NCBI RefSeq assembly: GCF_024323335.1
Contig: NC_066581.1
Span: forward strand, 461,177,197 to 461,241,196
DNA: 64,000 bases
Source: Lathyrus oleraceus
Lineage: Eukaryota; Streptophyta; Magnoliopsida; Fabales; Fabaceae
Reading direction: 5' to 3'
The notes below the pieces were generated by a model. That model made no database searches, was not told where the DNA came from, and saw nothing but the letters and a program-made list of their open reading frames with translations. The position numbers and the translations under genes were made by a program. Of this stretch, positions 1 to 10,828 are shown in pieces. The first letter of the stretch is position 1, and each line of letters begins with the position of its first letter.

Positions 1-162
1 ACGCCTTCTTCCCGGGTTAATGTAACTCACAGGTTTCTGGTCTTTCTTCTTCTCGAGCAAGAGAGCCTTCAGTTCTTCCCGCCCCTTGGATAAGCTCAGC
101 ATCATCTCCTCGAATTGAGCATTCTGAGCCTGAAGATCTTTGACAGTTTGTTCGAGGGCCAT
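1..162 (-). CDS. gag: Gag, N-terminal 54 codons (element F, partial)
   Basis: The minus-strand frame opens with ATG at 162-160 and stays open to the window edge. It encodes a glutamate- and lysine-rich start with heptad-like spacing (EQTVKDLQAQNAQFEEM), predicted to be a short coiled coil. The Gag proteins of A and B begin with a similar acidic coiled-coil segment (LEQENRELKEE). It lies 197 nt downstream of ORF1, the same order as in A and B. The assignment rests on position and this N-terminal resemblance. The capsid-type domain that would confirm it is outside the window. Confidence 0.6.
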   Translation of the reverse strand, partial: MALEQTVKDLQAQNAQFEEMMLSLSKGREELKALLLEKKKDQKPVSYINPGRRR

Positions 163-358
163 TTTTCTTTTTGCAATGAAGACCGTGAGAATATTGATCT
201 TTTAGAATACCTGTTATGCAATGTTATGTTATGCTATGTAGTGTATGAAATGTTTTCAAGGACTTTTGGAATTTAATCTTGCGTAAACCACCAAGAAAGG
301 AACTTTTAATAATTTTTAATCAATGTTCATTACAAAATAAGAAAAATACAATAAACGC

Positions 359-1687
359 TCAAGTCTCCCAGGGACGGCTTCTTTTTGGGCGAAGATATGC
401 ATTGAGTCTTCGTTCCTCATTAAGCTGGCTGGTGAGTTCTAACACTTTCTTCCTTTCAGCGCAGAACTGGGCTTCAAAAGTATCCCTTTCCTCTCTCAAC
501 TGGATCCAGGATCTCTTTAATTCTTCAACATCAGTAGGCATATCTGGATAAGGAATGATCTGAGGAGTGCCTCCTTCAACTTCTGGTTCGACAATCAGAG
601 GTCCGATTGTAAGATATGGCATGGTAAATTCACGAGCTCTTGCGCGTACCCATCTGAGATAAGGTTCCATAGGAATAGAATTTTTCTGTCCTAAAGTACT
701 TCTTTTCCCCATGCCCCAAGCTCGTACGAACCTTTGACGGAGACCTTGAGAGTCGTTGTCATAGTCAAACACAGCGCCTTGAATGATTACTTCATGTGGA
801 CCATCTCTTCGAGCATACCCAAACTGACGTAGGGCTAAAGCTGGGTTATAAGTAATACCTCCTCTTATCCCCAAGAGTGGCACATTAGAGAATTCTCCAC
901 AACGGTCAATGATGATAATATTTTCTTTGAGATGCGGACACCAACGGATGTCTGAATGGGAGAGCGACATTATCCTTTGAGACCATTTCAAATTCTGCTC
1001 GTTCTTCAAGACTGATTGAGGAAGGTGCGAAATAAACCACCTAGACAATAAAGGTACGCAGCACATGAGAGTCCCTTGCCTCTTCATAGTACGAGTGTGA
1101 AGGGAATGCAAAATGTCTCCAAGCAAGGTAGGCACAGGGTTATGAGTGAGAAATATCTTAATAGCATGCATGCCTATGAATTGGTCTGGATTAGGAAATA
1201 ACGCCAAACCATAGATTAGTAATGCTAGAACATCTTCGAAAGCATGGACACTCATAGTTTTTAGGAATTCTCGGGCCTTATTTATCAGAAATTTGGCAAG
1301 TAAACCCTTAACTCCACTTCTTGTTACCCAATTAGTTTCAATGTCGGACTTTGTCATGTGTAAAGCCGCGGCAACTTCTTCAGACTTTGGAATCCTTTCT
1401 AAACCACTGAAAGGTATGTGATCAAGGATAGGTATCCCAAGCAGCCTAGAGAACTCTTCTAACGTGGGCACCAACTGATAATCCGGGAAGGTGAAGCAAT
1501 GATGTTTAGGATCGAAGAATTGGAATAGAACTCTCATCATATCTTTCTTGAAACCAGTAGTAACCAAATTGAGGAGGGAACCATGTCTCTTGATGAACTG
1601 AGCTTGATCGGGAAGTTTTGACACTAAATCCTTGAGTTGAGGAGAGATTGCTACGAAATTGATCCGGATGGTCTTCCTGGAAGCCAT
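359..1687 (-). CDS. Ogre-type ORF1 protein, intact (442 aa, element F)
   Basis: Complete minus-strand frame, ATG at 1687 to TGA at 361-359, between the leader and gag. It is the extra ORF typical of Ogre/Tat elements, whose function is unknown. Residues about 10-350 align by eye with ORF1 of A, B and C. Shared blocks are FTFPDYQLVPTLEE, LLIYGLALFPN, PVPTLLGD, CCVPLLSRW and GGITYNPALA. I recall this family being annotated as DUF7745 or as resembling the plant mobile domain, but no search was run. The last 60 residues are charged with heptad spacing (RSWIQLREERDTFEAQ) and probably form a coiled coil. No signal peptide or membrane segment is evident. It is the only uninterrupted ORF1 here, against broken copies in A, B and C, which suggests F is younger or under less decay. 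Confidence 0.85.
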   Translation of the reverse strand: MASRKTIRINFVAISPQLKDLVSKLPDQAQFIKRHGSLLNLVTTGFKKDMMRVLFQFFDPKHHCFTFPDYQLVPTLEEFSRLLGIPILDHIPFSGLERIPKSEEVAAALHMTKSDIETNWVTRSGVKGLLAKFLINKAREFLKTMSVHAFEDVLALLIYGLALFPNPDQFIGMHAIKIFLTHNPVPTLLGDILHSLHTRTMKRQGTLMCCVPLLSRWFISHLPQSVLKNEQNLKWSQRIMSLSHSDIRWCPHLKENIIIIDRCGEFSNVPLLGIRGGITYNPALALRQFGYARRDGPHEVIIQGAVFDYDNDSQGLRQRFVRAWGMGKRSTLGQKNSIPMEPYLRWVRARAREFTMPYLTIGPLIVEPEVEGGTPQIIPYPDMPTDVEELKRSWIQLREERDTFEAQFCAERKKVLELTSQLNEERRLNAYLRPKRSRPWET

Positions 1688-2387
1688 AACCTGTTTAACA
1701 GGGCAAAGCTAAATCCCTAAGTCCTTGAAATGGTTAGTACAATGCCATGATGTCATGATGTTATGATGTTATGATGTTATGTAAATAACAAGCACAAACA
1801 AGCCACACAACAATCATCCCTAAGTTTTAAGGCTTGCATGAGTTTCCATAGGTGAGTACCCTCCCCACTGAAGTTTGGTTGGTTCAACCTGTCCTAGAAT
1901 AGTAACCGGGTTCTAAAAGGATCTCCAATCATTGACCTTCCTTTAAGTCCACTTCAGTGCAACACCAAGTGGTTGACCAAAGCTTCCCTAAAGTCCAATC
2001 TCAAAGAGTGTAGTATTGAGTATCAACCAACCCCAGTCAGAACCGAAGTCAGTTATCTCACTACTTTCTAATGGCTAGGATGAGTCAATTAGGGTTCTAA
2101 AGCTCTGGTTAATGCTTTGATGACACCACGCGGACGCCAAATTTTTCCTCAAGTAAACATGAGGAACATCAGGACATCCAAAGTGTCACATTAACCGTAG
2201 CCATCATTTTGACCATTCCAGTATACGCCGGATAGTCGCGATGATCTTTTGCTACTTACCTAAGGTACACTAGATCCGGGTGTAGGATCTTTCACTCAAG
2301 CATAAAATACCCAAGCAATCCCTTAAAAGTAAATCAGACAATTTGAATAAGTGATCTTGTTTTTAAGGTAACCTCTCCTTTTAAGGG
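1688..2387 (-). other. Leader between PBS and ORF1 (element F)
   Basis: About 700 nt of non-coding RNA leader on the minus strand between the primer site and the ORF1 start codon. It holds a small 8-bp tandem repeat (ATGATGTT, four copies at 1747-1778) close to ORF1. No convincing ORF is present. By position it should contain the packaging signal, but I see no clear counterpart of the paired stem-loops found in the A and B leaders. Confidence 0.6.
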
Positions 2388-2405
2388 TCCCCAGCAGAGT
2401 CGCCA
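2388..2405 (-). promoter_or_regulatory. Primer binding site, tRNA-Arg type (element F)
   Basis: Minus-strand TGGCGACTCTGCTGGGGA, four nucleotides after the LTR end. The same 18 nt follow the 5' LTRs of A and B. Ogre elements are known to use an arginine tRNA primer with this sequence, which supports the lineage call. It fixes the inner LTR boundary at 2410. Confidence 0.85.
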
Positions 2406-2470
2406 GTTCTGTCATACGGTGAACTGACTTTGATGTGTTTTTGCTTTGGAAAGCAAATGTCGCGGATAGC

Positions 2471-2481
2471 CAGAGTCGCCA
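2471..2481 (-). promoter_or_regulatory. PBS-like sequence in U5 (element F)
   Basis: Minus-strand TGGCGACTCTG repeats the first 11 nt of the primer binding site and lies 76 nt upstream of it, inside the LTR. The same relationship exists in A and B. Function unknown; see findings. Confidence 0.6.
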
Positions 2482-3615
2482 CCGACTTTTCTTTTATCCA
2501 ATAAGGAAAGGTGGAAAAGAACAGGAAAGACCTTAATTAGATTTTGGGTTCGGGAGGTATATTATACAAAGGGAAGGTGTTAGCACCCTTTGTATCCATG
2601 GTTATCCATGGGCTCTTAATTGCTGGATCACTTGTGTTTGTCTGAAAAAAAGTGTTTGTGAATTGCTTAAAAAATGTTTTGAAAGGAGAGTTTAACTCTG
2701 TAATGATTCTTGTACGAATGTATACAAAGTATTTAATTCGTTTAATTTTTGAAAGCGGTTTAGAAAAATATAACTTGGTAATGATTCTAGTACGAATGTA
2801 TACCAAGTGGTGATTTTCTAGTATTTGCAAAGTGTGAGGTATGAAAAATACTTTAGGTTGTGAGCCAGCAATTAAGAGTTATACCTACCTAAGGTCTTTA
2901 TGGGCATTTCCCATCCTTATGAGGGTAAAATTGTCCTTACTATTAAGAAGTAAGTAGTCTTATCCCTTTGGATGTAAAGGGACATCGTAGGGTCGTCGAT
3001 TGGTCATTGAAGGCAACATTTGTAAGGATACCTTACCATTTGAAGGGACGATCATCATTTAACCGTAGGCTACACCGAAGGGTCATCGAGGGACAAAATC
3101 ATATATTCGAAGGCAACATCCGAGGGACTATGATTTATTTTATAAGGACATGATGATTTAATCGAAGGGTCTTTGCTAAGAGTATCCCCACGTTCGCGGG
3201 ACATGACCGTAATACCGTAATACCGCAAGGCAACAAAGAGAGGTCCAAGATCACATATTCAAAGGCAATATTTCACAATCAATTAGGTAGTTGTAATCAA
3301 TTAGGTAATTAGGTCCATATTATAATCAATTAAGTAAATAGGATGAGTCTTCACACTAAAATCAATTAAGTAAAATAGGATGAATCTCCACATTGGTATC
3401 CCACAAATAAAGTGGAATACCTAACAAGCTACCTTCTCCGGGAGTATGTGAACCCTTACAAAATTCAGCAAACAAGTCAGAATACCAAATCGGGGTGCAA
3501 TCGAGAATTGCACCAAACAAAAGGAACACGGCGGTAGGACAGAACAGAAAAAATCATAGCATAACAGATCCGATAGGCATAGAACAGGACAGAAAAATAT
3601 TAGCGGCTGTCACGT

Positions 3616-3690
3616 TCGCCTCTGCCTCGCCTAGCGAAGGCTTAGCGAATACTCGCTACATGCTCGCTTAGCGATGTGCTAGCGAGCGAC
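3616..3690. repeat. GC-rich palindrome cluster 1 in the F LTR
   Basis: Several overlapping copies of variants of TCGCCTAGCGA, CGCTTAGCGA and GCTAGCGA occur within 75 bp, an abrupt GC-rich island in an AT-rich LTR. Most copies are near-palindromes. A second cluster of the same words lies at 4164-4233. Confidence 0.65.
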
Positions 3691-4101
3691 TGCGGGTTTT
3701 GAATTTCAGAACAGTACGATCTCAGCATGCTGCACGCTCTATGGCATCCAATATAGAAATTACATCGTTCAGCATTCAAGATATTCATGCACACTTAAAT
3801 TCACATGCAAAACCTCAAATATGTTTATGAATTCAATTATAATATCACATGCAAATTAAGAACATAAAGCGGTAATAGTTATGCAAACCTGTTTGCAACT
3901 GAATTGCAACTTTGAATTGGCAAGTCAGATTGAGTTAGGCGGAGGTAACCTTGATGCAGATGAGTTTCCTTCAGGGTTTCCTTTAGGGTTACTCTGAATT
4001 CTCCGAGTTAGCCTCCAGGGTTTGCTATCTGTGGGCGTTTGCCTTTCTCCTTCGTTTTCCTTTTCCGTTTTCGTCCTCCCTTTTTCTGACTGAAGTTGTG
4101 G

Positions 4102-4109
4102 TATTTATA
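4102..4109 (-). promoter_or_regulatory. Candidate TATA box of the F LTR
   Basis: Minus-strand TATAAATA about 265 bp into the LTR, between the second palindrome cluster upstream and a purine-rich stretch downstream. Consensus fit and position in U3 support it, but the start site is not shown. Confidence 0.5.
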
Positions 4110-4163
4110 ATGCTCTTTTTATGACCTAATGGGCTCAGAATGAAGCCCAAAATTTTCTGGTAT

Positions 4164-4233
4164 TCGCAAGCTTCGCTAGGCGAGTGGCGTAGCGAAGGGT
4201 TCGCTAGGCGAAGGAATTGCTCGCCTAGCGAGC
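4164..4233. repeat. GC-rich palindrome cluster 2 in the F LTR
   Basis: Three or four copies of TTCGCTAGGCGA or TCGCCTAGCGA in about 70 bp, inverted with respect to one another, just upstream of the candidate TATA box on the minus strand. Related to the cluster at 3616-3690. Confidence 0.65.
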
Positions 4234-4372
4234 AAACCAGTTTAGGCCATTTTCTGGATTTTGTCATCTGTGTGCTGGGTCCTTGTTCTTTTAAGATCAA
4301 TGCCTTGAAAAATAAGTTGGAGTGTCTTAGAAATGCCTTGTAATATTAACGGGCAAATTTTGGGGTATGACA

Positions 4373-5710
4373 CCACATATCTTTCTCTTGCTTCATCTTG
4401 GTGAGTGCGTCTTCCAACTCCTCTACATCTTGGTTAGGGAGAGTTGATGGCTCAGCGATAACCAAAGACATAGGTCTTTCACAGACGTACATCATCTTCA
4501 GCTCCAAAGCTCTCTTCTTCACCCAAATAGTGTAAGCTTCCGAAGCTACACAGTTGCACGGACCAAGCTCGGATCTTCCTTTCCTATGCACATTATGCCA
4601 CACATGTATAGTCCTCTGCTTCAAATGTTGGGGATCTTTACCCTCTTGATAAATGGACTTTTTAGCTGAGTGTTATTAGGTTTATCTCTCAAGGGAAACC
4701 CAAGTTGACGATGAGCCAAAGCAAGGTTGTAGTTGGTTCCTCCTTGTGTACCAATAAGAGGCACATTAGAGAATTTACCACAACTATCAATAATATCCAA
4801 GCTACTCAATGTAAAATCATAACAAAGAATATCATCATTAGTGAGAGGCATAAATCTCTAGCAGGGTTGTAGTTGATTCCTCCTTGTGTACCAATAAGAG
4901 GCACATTAGAGAATTTACCACAACTATCAATAATATCCAAGCTACTCAATGCATAATCATAACAAAGAATATCATCATTAGTGAGAGGCATAAATCTCTG
5001 GGACCACCGTAGACATTGTTTGTTCTCCAAAAAAGCAGGCGTTTGAGGCAAGTGAGAAATAATCCACTTGTACAGAAGAGGAACACAACACACAATAGTC
5101 CCACCACCTTTAGAATTCCTTAAATGCAAAGAGAAATACATGTCACCCAACAAAGTAGGAACATGATTCCCAATCAAGAAGATTATAATGGCGTTAACAT
5201 CAACAAAACCATCAATATCAGGGAACAAAGCTAGACCATAGATGAGCAAAACAAAGATGACTTCAAAAGCATCCATACTACCGACTTGAGAAAATACAAT
5301 AGCTTTACCAATGAGGAACTCATAAGTCAACCTAAGAATACCTCCTATCTTCACCAAATGAGCATCAATCTCAGATTTCTTCAAATGAAGAGCTTCAACT
5401 ATGATATGAGATCTGGGAATCTCCTCTAATCCACTAAAAGATACTTTGTCAACTACGAGTATTCCCAAGAGATGGGCATACTCCTCTAACGTACCCACGA
5501 GCTGATAATCAGGAAAAGTGAAGCACGGGTAGAGAGGATCATAAAACTGAACCAAAACACTTAGAAGTCATTCAACCACATCAGTAGATAATACAGACAA
5601 AAGCTTCCCATGTCGTTGCTTGAAGTCTAAGGGATCTAATACAAAGGATGACAACTTCCTTAGCTCTTTCAAATCAAGACATTTGAAACCGTACTTCTTA
5701 GTGTTCCTTC
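4373..5710 (-). mobile_element. Element C: remnant of an older Ogre-like element
   Basis: Only part of ORF1 is visible, on the minus strand. It is bounded by the LTR of F at 4372/4373 and by the LTR of A at 5710/5711. Because both boundaries are LTR ends of other elements, C was there first. The rest of C must lie to the left of F and to the right of A, outside the window. Its coding sequence is more diverged than the A and B copies are from each other. Confidence 0.8.
4373..5710 (-). pseudogene. Ogre ORF1, decayed and twice interrupted (element C)
   Basis: Reading leftward from 5710, the sequence matches the N-terminal part of A ORF1 (KELRKLSSFVLDPL), meets an in-frame TGA at 5570-5568, then continues with VQFYDPLYPCFTFPDYQL and LLIYGLALFPD to about 4861. 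A 140-bp direct duplication there shifts the frame. The C-terminal part resumes in other frames (RSELGPCNCVASEAYTIWV, EPSTLPNQDVEELEDAL) and is cut by the F LTR after about residue 390 of the family alignment. The final few residues of the last open frame are read-through into F. Function as for other ORF1 copies: unknown, and certainly dead here. Confidence 0.8.
4721..5000. repeat. 140-bp tandem duplication inside C ORF1
   Basis: Positions 4721-4860 and 4861-5000 are direct copies with only a few differences (for example GCAAGGTTGT against GCAGGGTTGT at the starts). 140 is not a multiple of three, so the duplication destroys the reading frame. Confidence 0.9.
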
Positions 5711-6843
5711 TGTAAGACCCCAATTTGGTCCCTAAGATCCCTCATGGCATCATATCATAGCATTGCATAAGCCTCAAGGATCATTGGACACCTTGCTTCC
5801 TTCCCTGTGGCTGGGATCTTTCTTGAGAGTGATTCTTGATCACCAAGCATTGCTTGCATTTGTTTATCATTACTTTTCTTTTAATCACTAACCAAAAATG
5901 TTCAAAAATATGTCATTAACCTTTGGTACTTGCAGCTTAAGCAGTCAACAGGTCAAGGCAATCAAGTGAATCCTTTGTGCAAGAGATGAGGTTTTCCTTG
6001 AGATATGGATCATGTGATCATTATTTTGAGCTTATATGAGCTAGAGGTTCATTTTGGAGCAAATCCCCCAAGAGGTTGAAGCTCAAGTTCATCAGAGCAT
6101 TTTCAGGTCATCTAAGGGCCTATGCTAGTCAACTGAAAGTCAACTGTGGTTTTTGAATTGGAAAATTGAATTTCTTCATCCCATTCATGTTCCAAAAATG
6201 CTTATTCATCATGTAAAACCTTTATCTTGAAGAATTTGAAGCCAGTACAAAAGTTTCCAAAAATGGAAAGTGACCTATAATTTCAAGTTTCCAAAAATGG
6301 AAAGTTTTTGGACCAACTTCAACTCAACTTTCCAACATCAAAGAAGCTTCAAATGAATTTTGTCCAACATGTAAGTTGAAGATCTCTCTCTCCCATTTCC
6401 AAAAAGTCCAAGATCATGAGCATCTGATGAATGGTTGAGGAGATATGATCAAATCATTGCCAGGTGTACATGGAACTTCAAAAGGCCATAACTTTTGACT
6501 CATAACTCCAAATTGAGTGTTTCTTTTTGCATATTGCTCCTTATGACATGTATTTTCCAAATCATTCATCACATTGCATGAAATCTCACCATATCATCAT
6601 TTGTTCTTTCATGCCCATTTTGGAGGGAAAATGACAAATTTAAAATTGGTGCATTGTATGAACAAAATACCATTGCCATTGTGTTCATTGGAAGATTTTA
6701 AGAGAAATTGATCATGCACATGCTACTGTTCACGTCCAAATGCTCCATGCACCACCAATTTTCCAAAATTTGTCATACACCCCATTTTCACTAATCTCAA
6801 TTAAACCATGCTTAATTCTAATTTGGATGTGATTAGTAGAGCA

Positions 6844-6850
6844 TATATAA
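6844..6850 (+). promoter_or_regulatory. Candidate TATA box of the A LTR
   Basis: TATATAA within AGCATATATAAACC, about 1.13 kb into the LTR. The B LTRs carry a TATATAA at the same relative position (about 1.13 kb in), which supports it as the U3 promoter core. Confidence 0.6.
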
Positions 6851-7455
6851 ACCAAAGCATAACAAAATTTCTCTTCCCTCCAAAATTTTCTTCAAATCCA
6901 AATTCGAATTTTCTTCACATAAGCTAGTGATTTTCTTGCATATTCTTGTTCTCTGATCCTCATTTAGTGCAGATCAAGCTTTGGTTTGAAAGATTCGAGT
7001 GGAAATCAAGCATATGAAGCTCAAGAACATAGCAATGGAAACTGACTTTTGAGCTAGATCCAAGCATCTCCAAGCCTCAATTCATTCATAAAGCTTCATA
7101 ACATCATCTCAGGAGTAGATCTGGATACTTGCCAAGCCTTGAATCCACAGATTTCAGCGACTGTTCTTCAAGAGGTAGGTTTTTCGAGTCTCTTAATTGC
7201 GGATTTTATGTGTATAATGTTGTAGAGCTTTGATTGCTGAGCATGCTGATGAAAATTTCATGTGAAATGGTTGAGTATTGGCTGAGATATGGTGAATTGA
7301 AGTTTTGAATGTCAAAATGTTTTTGATCGATTCTCTCGATTTAGGAAGAATTAGGCCAAAATGATGATTGATCTGTGATGTACATGTGAAGAGCTTTCTG
7401 CTGATATAAATTTTAGTGGAATCTGGAAAAAAAAATGGATGTTCATACTGTTCCT

Positions 7456-7482
7456 CCACCGTCTTCATGAAGAAGACGGTGG
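7456..7482 (+). other. Strong hairpin in the A LTR
   Basis: CCACCGTCTTC and GAAGACGGTGG form a perfect 11-bp stem with loop ATGAA. It lies about 610 bp after the TATA box, so it would be in the transcribed R/U5 part and in the RNA leader. The B LTR has only a weaker related inverted repeat near 14250. Confidence 0.6.
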
Positions 7483-9440
7483 TTTCCACCGTGCTTGGCC
7501 GCGCCTGTACAGGCTAGGGCTTGTTCTGGTTCAGCGCATGAAGAAACACTGTAGAAGCGCCTCTCACTCCATAAGCGCGCGTTCGATTCCTTCTTGTATC
7601 ATTTGTTTTGCTTAATTCGTTTTGACCTGGCGCTTGCATGGCATCGTGTTGTCACTTCCATTGGCCGTTGTTCCTTGACTGTGTCCACACCAGCCTTGAC
7701 TAGTGATGTGGCTAGCCACATCAGATTAGTGAAACTGTGCATTTTGGAGGTGCGCCTTGAGCCTCTAGTTCCTGAGTTCAAACCAGCATGAAATCATTTC
7801 CAGCTTTCTTCAATTCTTTTCGTTATTTTCATGTTTTTGCATTTTTATTTCATTTTATGCATGCTCAATCAAAAAATCATAAAAAATAGCTTGATGATCC
7901 AATTAATTCTAGAGTTTTTTTCTACATGATCATGTGAATGTCTTCTATTTTGTTATGTGAATTTCTGGAATTGTGCCTTGCTGGAATTTTGTTTGTGATT
8001 GATTCTTTGGACATGTGTGCATATGTGACATGCTTCATTCATCCTATTGTGAAATGTTCAATAATGATCCAATTGCCATGAAATTTTGTATGATGATTCC
8101 CAACATGTTGCTTGACCTTTGAGGCTTGATTGTGCATTTTTCTCATTTTTCATTTCTGTTTTTGACACATGATTGCATGGTGTGACAATGTGTGTCACAC
8201 AATTTGATGACATACTTGTGAATTTTCATTTCTAGGTCAATTGAACTCTGTTGATTCTAATTTTTGGCATGATGATAGTGTTCGGCATGTTGTATGCTCA
8301 TAAAAATTTCCAGAATTGTTTGAGTCATTTCTGTTTTAATATGGAATTTTCATTCTTAATGTCCAATTGTGTGCTTTGAAATTGCCTTTGCCATAGCTTG
8401 CTCATGAGATGACTTTGCTTGATGCTTTTGACTTGGTCCTTTTTAGGACATGTTCATGATTGATTAAATGAGCTTTATGTTGAATATTGGTTGCTGTTTT
8501 GACTTTTTTGATTCACCTTTGACCCTAGGCTTTGCCCTAGGGGTTTGTACTCACAATTTGAGCTTTGCCTTTCAGGTTCATGCAATAAGTCCTAATGGAT
8601 GATGTGATCTCCTTGCATGAGATACAATTTGCTTTGTTTAACTAATGTTGATTGTGTTATAGGTCCTTGGGTGGCTAACTCACTTGAGTTGTTGACTTAC
8701 ATTGTGTATATTGGTTGTCTGACTGTTGATTGTCTGTTTGGTTTGTCTGAATGTGAATATTGACTTGTTTGATTTTCTTACAGGTACTTTAGTAGCTTTA
8801 ACTCATTACTTGAGTTGATTTTCTTTTCTTGTGGTTGGCATACCACTTAGGTAATCTCTTTAACTCCATGTAGTCTTGAAGACCTGCTATCTTTGGCAGG
8901 CACCTGTCTGAACACCTCCTTAAGAGGCCATGTTCTTGATTGTTTAATTTTGTGCTAAAGACCTCAATGAGGCATGGTTACATATTAAGACCTCCTAAGT
9001 GAAGAGGCATTGTCAGATAAAAGGGATGTGCAATCCATCCCCTGCTATTCAGTTGAGTCTTTCATCTTGCTCGCACTACGTGCTGATGCATTTTGAATAA
9101 ACACCCAAAATCTTGTATATAGAGTCAGTCATTGTGGAATAGAGTTCCTCATTCTGGACTCCCACACCTTCTTTGATTAAAGCTCACCCAGGCCGGGTTA
9201 AGAGCTATGAGGTCTAACCCTCATCTCCCATTTCATCTGCTCACCCTGACGGTCAATGTCAGAGGTTAAGAGCCCAAACACCCTTACATATCTGGCTTGT
9301 TTGTCAAGGTTGATATGACCCCTTGACTAAAGCCCAGCTTTGCTTGAGCCTCTTGGTTGTGTATAGTGTGTGATAATTGATTGTTTGTTTGCTTATTTGT
9401 GCATCATTCATATGTTTGCTTTGCATTTATTATGTGTTTT

Positions 9441-9870
9441 CTTTTGTGGAGTCAGATGTAAGACCATTGATTGGCTATCTGTTTCCTGTTCCTTTTGGGG
9501 AGCTGGATATAAGACCATTGATTGGCACTCCATTTCCTTTATTGTTTTGTTTTGTGGAGTCAGGTGTAAGACCATTGATTGGCTATCTGTTTCCTGTCTG
9601 TTTTGTTTTGTGGAGTCAGGTGTAAGACCATTGATTGGCTATCTGTTTCCTATCTGTTTGGTTTTGTGGAGTCAGATGTAAGACCATTGATTGGCTATCT
9701 GTTTCCTATTTGTTTTCTTCTGTGGAGTTAGATGTAAGACCATTGATTGGCTATCTGTTTCCCATGTTGCTTTGTGGAGTTGGACGTAAGACCATTGATT
9801 GGCACTCCGTTTCCCATTTGTTTTCGGAGTTGGAAGTAAGACCATTTATTGGCAATCTATTTCCAGTTTT
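9441..9870 (+). repeat. Minisatellite in the A 5' LTR (8 copies, about 47-58 bp)
   Basis: Eight tandem copies of a unit centred on TAAGACCATTGATTGGC, followed by a variable TATCTGTTTCC part and a TTTTGTGGAGTCAG spacer. Copy lengths vary. The B LTRs carry the same array with a different version (TAAGTCCATTGATTGGC) and six copies. Confidence 0.85.
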
Positions 9871-10818
9871 GTTACTCCTTGAACCTGCTTACTTGCTTAT
9901 TGCTTTGTTGCTTATTCCAAAGGATGGTACTTGCTTGGATCATCTACATATGATCTCAAGAGAGGAACTCCTAATGAAGTTTTGCTCCTCATCCCAACCT
10001 TTTGCCTCCTTACAACCTCCACTTGCATTTGTAACCCAAACCATAAAACTTTGTGCAAACATTTTCACTTGTTTTCAAAACTAGAAACCTAGGCCTTAGG
10101 CCTTTGATTTTCAAACTTCATTTTCACAATACTTCTTTTGAATTGAATCTAATGTCAACTTTTATCATCTTTGTGAATACTTCTAAATTGGTTAATTCCA
10201 CTCACTCAATTGCTTTTGTGGCCCTTGTCCACTTCTTAATCAAGTTTTCATGCATTAGTCATAGATCTGAATTATTATAGTGGTTGATGTAAATCTCACC
10301 GCATCCTTAGTGATTGAATTGTAAGACTTCCATGCTTATTATAGGGTTAACCCCTCACTAGCGTGTTGAAGTTGTTCTCACATGGCGGATTGTTGGTTCA
10401 GGTTGAGTTTTCTCCCGTTGATAATGAAAGACCTTAAGGCTCTTGTTTAAAATCAATCCACTCACTTTTTTTGAAATCTTTTAGCCAAACTACAGCGTTT
10501 TGATCCTTATCTTTCATGAAAAGGTACGTAGGCAATGGGTTCATCCATTCAAACACAAAAATAATAAAAATTGTATATTCTTTTCTCATCCCTTCAATCA
10601 ATGTTTGCACAAAAATATTTCATAAACAAATAATTTTACAACAAGTTGTGAAAAGAGGTTCCCTAGGAGTACCTAGGATGTTGTGGGTTCCTAACACCTT
10701 CCCACAACATAATTACCCCCTTACCCAGATCTCTGACCTTTTATTAGTTTTCTTTGTGTAAAACTTCTTAGGCTTTTTTTCGCTTTCTAGCCATTCCTTT
10801 GGATAAATAGAAGTGCGG

Positions 10819-10828
10819 TGGCGACTCT
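10819..10828 (+). promoter_or_regulatory. PBS-like sequence in U5 (element A)
   Basis: TGGCGACTCT, identical to the first ten nt of the PBS, 79 nt upstream of it, inside the LTR. See findings. Confidence 0.6.

Larger units (their letters stand above)
1..4372 (-). mobile_element. Element F: 5' half of an Ogre/Tat-like Ty3/gypsy retrotransposon
   Basis: Read on the minus strand this is a 1963-bp LTR (4372 to 2410), a primer site, a 700-nt leader, an intact ORF1 and the first 54 codons of gag, after which the window ends. The LTR has matching ends TGTCATAC and GTATGACA. The order LTR-PBS-ORF1-gag and the arginine-type PBS are as in Ogre elements, but the LTR is under half the length of those in A and B, so F belongs to a different family of the same lineage. 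It sits inside the ORF1 remnant of element C. Its protease-pol part and 3' LTR lie outside the window, so its target duplication cannot be checked. Confidence 0.85.
2410..4372 (-). repeat. 5' LTR of element F (1963 bp)
   Basis: The outer boundary is set by the switch from C ORF1 coding sequence to TGTCATACCCC at 4372, and the inner boundary by GTATGACA just before the PBS. The ends form a perfect 8-bp inverted repeat. The LTR carries a TATA box on the minus strand, two clusters of GC-rich palindromic motifs, repeats of an AAGGCAACAT-type phrase around 3000-3150, and a PBS-like sequence 76 nt from the PBS. Only one LTR lies in the window, so age cannot be estimated. Confidence 0.85.

Noticed and set aside
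7594..7791. 65-codon frame in the A LTR
   Set aside because: Short, overlaps an equally long minus-strand frame, no counterpart in the B LTRs.
9441..9870. CRISPR-like regular repeats
   Set aside because: Units are imperfect, spacers are themselves repeats, and the context is a plant LTR. The same applies to 58886-59136.
9370..10084. Overlapping open frames of 82-149 codons rich in the repeated motif KTIDWLS/VRPLIGYLFP
   Set aside because: They are translations of the LTR minisatellite in three frames; no conservation with the B LTR at protein level.
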